Assembly (NCBI GenBank): GCA_042090785.1
Contig: JBELIP010000003.1
Location: 1 to 64,000, forward strand
DNA: 64,000 nucleotides
Source of the DNA: UBA7434 sp042090785
GTDB taxonomy: Bacteria > Pseudomonadota > Gammaproteobacteria > Pseudomonadales > UBA7434
Direction of reading: 5' to 3'
This document shows, piece by piece, positions 62,595 through 64,000 of the stretch. The notes below the pieces were generated by a model. It worked only from the letters and a program-made list of their open reading frames with translations. It made no database searches and was not told the origin of the DNA. The position numbers and the translations under genes are program-made. Numbering within the stretch: the stretch's first letter is position 1; each line of letters starts with the position of its first letter.

Positions 62595-62668
62595 ATGTAA
62601 TTCCGAAGCTATTTTTTGTGCAAAATTATTCGTAGTGCTCATTTAGTAATAACTACCGCTCAACGCCA

Positions 62669-64000
62669 CTAAGGCGCAGATGGCAATACCCTCACATTGT
62701 CAAAGTAGTAAACATCTTCTGCAGGAAGGTTGTTACACGTTGGGTCAAACTCTGGATTTTGTACACACTTAGTGGGTTCAAAAATAAGCATCATCTTCTC
62801 AAAGCTCTCATTCACTTCAATACCAACGGTGCCATAGTCGAATTCCAATGTTGACCAGCCAGCGTTTGTAGTCACGGCAGTTAACTCGGCAAAACGGAAC
62901 TCATCCTGTGCATCTTCTACCTTCATTAGGACTTCTGTACCCGCTTGTTCAGTGTAAACATCAATAGTGACCGTGGTACGCCCAGCCGCGAATGGGATAG
63001 GACTAGGGAAGCCACCCGAGCCGCCAATAAAGGTAACGCCCTTACCACAAGCTGGTTCAATCACATCGTAAAGCACTTGACCAACTCGACCGTTAGCACT
63101 CTCAGGATCATCAACAATTGAAGCGCGCGCACCACATGCACCTGTTGGTGATGGGTAGAAAAACGATAATTGATCATCAAAGGTGTAAGTAACTGGATCA
63201 TCATTCACATCATCACTTAGACTGGCAATAATGGATGTTGAATCATCTTGAGTGATGTCATCGAAAAATAAAGTCCAATCATCAACAAAACCGTTAGTTC
63301 GGAAGCCATTATCAATAATGATGGTAATGCCATTGAACTCGCCTTCACCCTCGCCATTAAAGTCGAGAATAATATCTTCCCATTCAGATTCTTTAGATAG
63401 CGTGAACTCTCGAGCGACGTCAGCTTGGCCCGGAACGGCCTCTAACTTGAAGGTAACATTCATATTACCTAAAGGACGCGGCAAAGAATCTGGCGAACCT
63501 GGGTTGCTGTAACTCGCCGTTGGGTCACGTGGGGTAAAGGCTTTTAATTTGAATAACTTGTCTTCACCTGAACTGGCATTGCCAAAGATAATAGGTGTTT
63601 CTAAGTTTAAAGTAATACCACCAAATGTTACGCCGTAATCCGACTTAATGGTTTTAGCCACTTTAGAATTATCATCTATAGGGTTACCCATAGCATTTAA
63701 TTCAATACTTGGAGGATGACCAGCGGCATCGGGATTTTCAACCAAACCAAACGAACCACCCGCAAAAGGTGATACCGGTAAACAGAAACCACCTTCGTTA
63801 AACAAGATAGGTATTTGTAAAATAGCTGAAGAACCTTCTTTTACAGGAGAAAACTCTACGTTATCCCACTGGAAAGTTAAGTCCTTACCCGCACCATTAA
63901 TACCCGGTACCATAACAAATGGGGCAGTAATCGTACTGACATCAAGGCCTTGTAATGCCAAGTTTTTAATTGAGCAACGGTAGGTTACCCACCCTTCTTC
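62669..64000 (-). CDS. C-terminal part of a secreted carbohydrate-binding protein or glycoside hydrolase (truncated at the window edge)
   Basis: The frame stays open to the last base of the window, so the visible 443 residues are the C-terminal end of a longer protein; a TTG at 63961 is in frame but is not a convincing start. The first visible stretch (GWVTYRCSIKNLALQG, STITAPFVM) resembles the end of an ExoP-type galactose-binding-like domain. Two further beta-rich modules follow (about 60-260 and 260-443 of the visible part), the last with GRTTVTIDVYTEQAGTEVLMK and TVTTNAGWSTLEFDYG typical of carbohydrate-binding beta-sandwiches. The catalytic domain, possibly a beta-glucosidase/glucanase, would lie beyond the window. 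It precedes the receptor by 74 bases. Confidence 0.7.
   Translation of the reverse strand, partial: EEGWVTYRCSIKNLALQGLDVSTITAPFVMVPGINGAGKDLTFQWDNVEFSPVKEGSSAILQIPILFNEGGFCLPVSPFAGGSFGLVENPDAAGHPPSIELNAMGNPIDDNSKVAKTIKSDYGVTFGGITLNLETPIIFGNASSGEDKLFKLKAFTPRDPTASYSNPGSPDSLPRPLGNMNVTFKLEAVPGQADVAREFTLSKESEWEDIILDFNGEGEGEFNGITIIIDNGFRTNGFVDDWTLFFDDITQDDSTSIIASLSDDVNDDPVTYTFDDQLSFFYPSPTGACGARASIVDDPESANGRVGQVLYDVIEPACGKGVTFIGGSGGFPSPIPFAAGRTTVTIDVYTEQAGTEVLMKVEDAQDEFRFAELTAVTTNAGWSTLEFDYGTVGIEVNESFEKMMLIFEPTKCVQNPEFDPTCNNLPAEDVYYFDNVRVLPSAP

Noticed and set aside
1..64000. A defence island, secondary-metabolite cluster, prophage or integrated element.
   Set aside because: Nearly all genes are housekeeping or central metabolism with conserved synteny; no integrase, transposase, tRNA-flanked insertion or toxin-antitoxin pair is visible.

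Overview
The window is a contiguous, gene-dense piece of a Gram-negative gammaproteobacterial chromosome, moderately AT-rich. The gene order (smc-zipA-ligA, lolCDE-lpxK-kdsB-ptp-murB, prmB-aroC-MFS, complete ccmABCDEFGHI) resembles Pseudomonadales/Cellvibrionales. Together with a TonB receptor, a polysaccharide-binding protein and a complete Entner-Doudoroff set, it suggests an aerobic, probably marine, polysaccharide-using heterotroph. The taxonomic placement is an inference from synteny and content. I see no tRNA, rRNA, insertion sequence, prophage, CRISPR array or recognisable defence system.

Layout. 1-5.1 kb: a hexanucleotide repeat, a DUF2069-like membrane protein, glpE, the ABC-F protein yheS, and a stand-alone FlhB-C-domain protein paired with a FliK-like protein. 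5.2-12.4 kb: the nine-gene cytochrome c maturation operon ccmABCDEFGHI, including the 56-residue ccmD. 12.8-19.4 kb: smc, zipA, ligA. 19.4-21.7 kb, minus strand: the ribosomal oxygenase roxA, a small secreted protein and a PilZ protein. 22.0-29.3 kb: lolC-lolD-lolE, a remnant of exbD, then lpxK, kdsB, a low-molecular-weight phosphatase and murB, covering lipoprotein sorting, LPS and peptidoglycan. 29.3-33.9 kb: ppsR/ppsA divergent, with a fatty-acid desaturase overlapping ppsA. 33.9-40.1 kb, minus strand: gspD plus a thioesterase, an MFS transporter, aroC and prmB.

40.2-50.5 kb is a phosphate-starvation region: a porin on the plus strand and phoB, phoR, pstS, pstC, pstA, pstB, phoU on the minus strand. 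I found three Pho boxes by eye, before the porin, pstS and phoB. Each has two 7-bp half-sites separated by 4 bp and a -10 hexamer exactly 10 bp downstream. The regulator, its transporter and an outer-membrane pore therefore appear to form one PhoB circuit.

50.5-64 kb is central sugar metabolism: pyk, eda, then divergent zwf-pgl-edd-glk, a GluP/FucP-type sugar transporter, a large TonB-dependent receptor and the C-terminal part of a protein with carbohydrate-binding-like domains that runs off the right edge. Together these look like uptake of a glucan (receptor, hydrolase or binding protein), import and phosphorylation of glucose (gluP, glk) and breakdown by the Entner-Doudoroff route (zwf, pgl, edd, eda, pyk).

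The most unusual items are the exbD remnant at a deletion scar, an orphan plus-strand terminator in the eda/zwf spacer (small RNA or leader attenuator), a canonical EF-hand loop inside the TonB receptor, and the Pho box with phased A-tracts before the porin. I did not find a wholly new multi-gene system.
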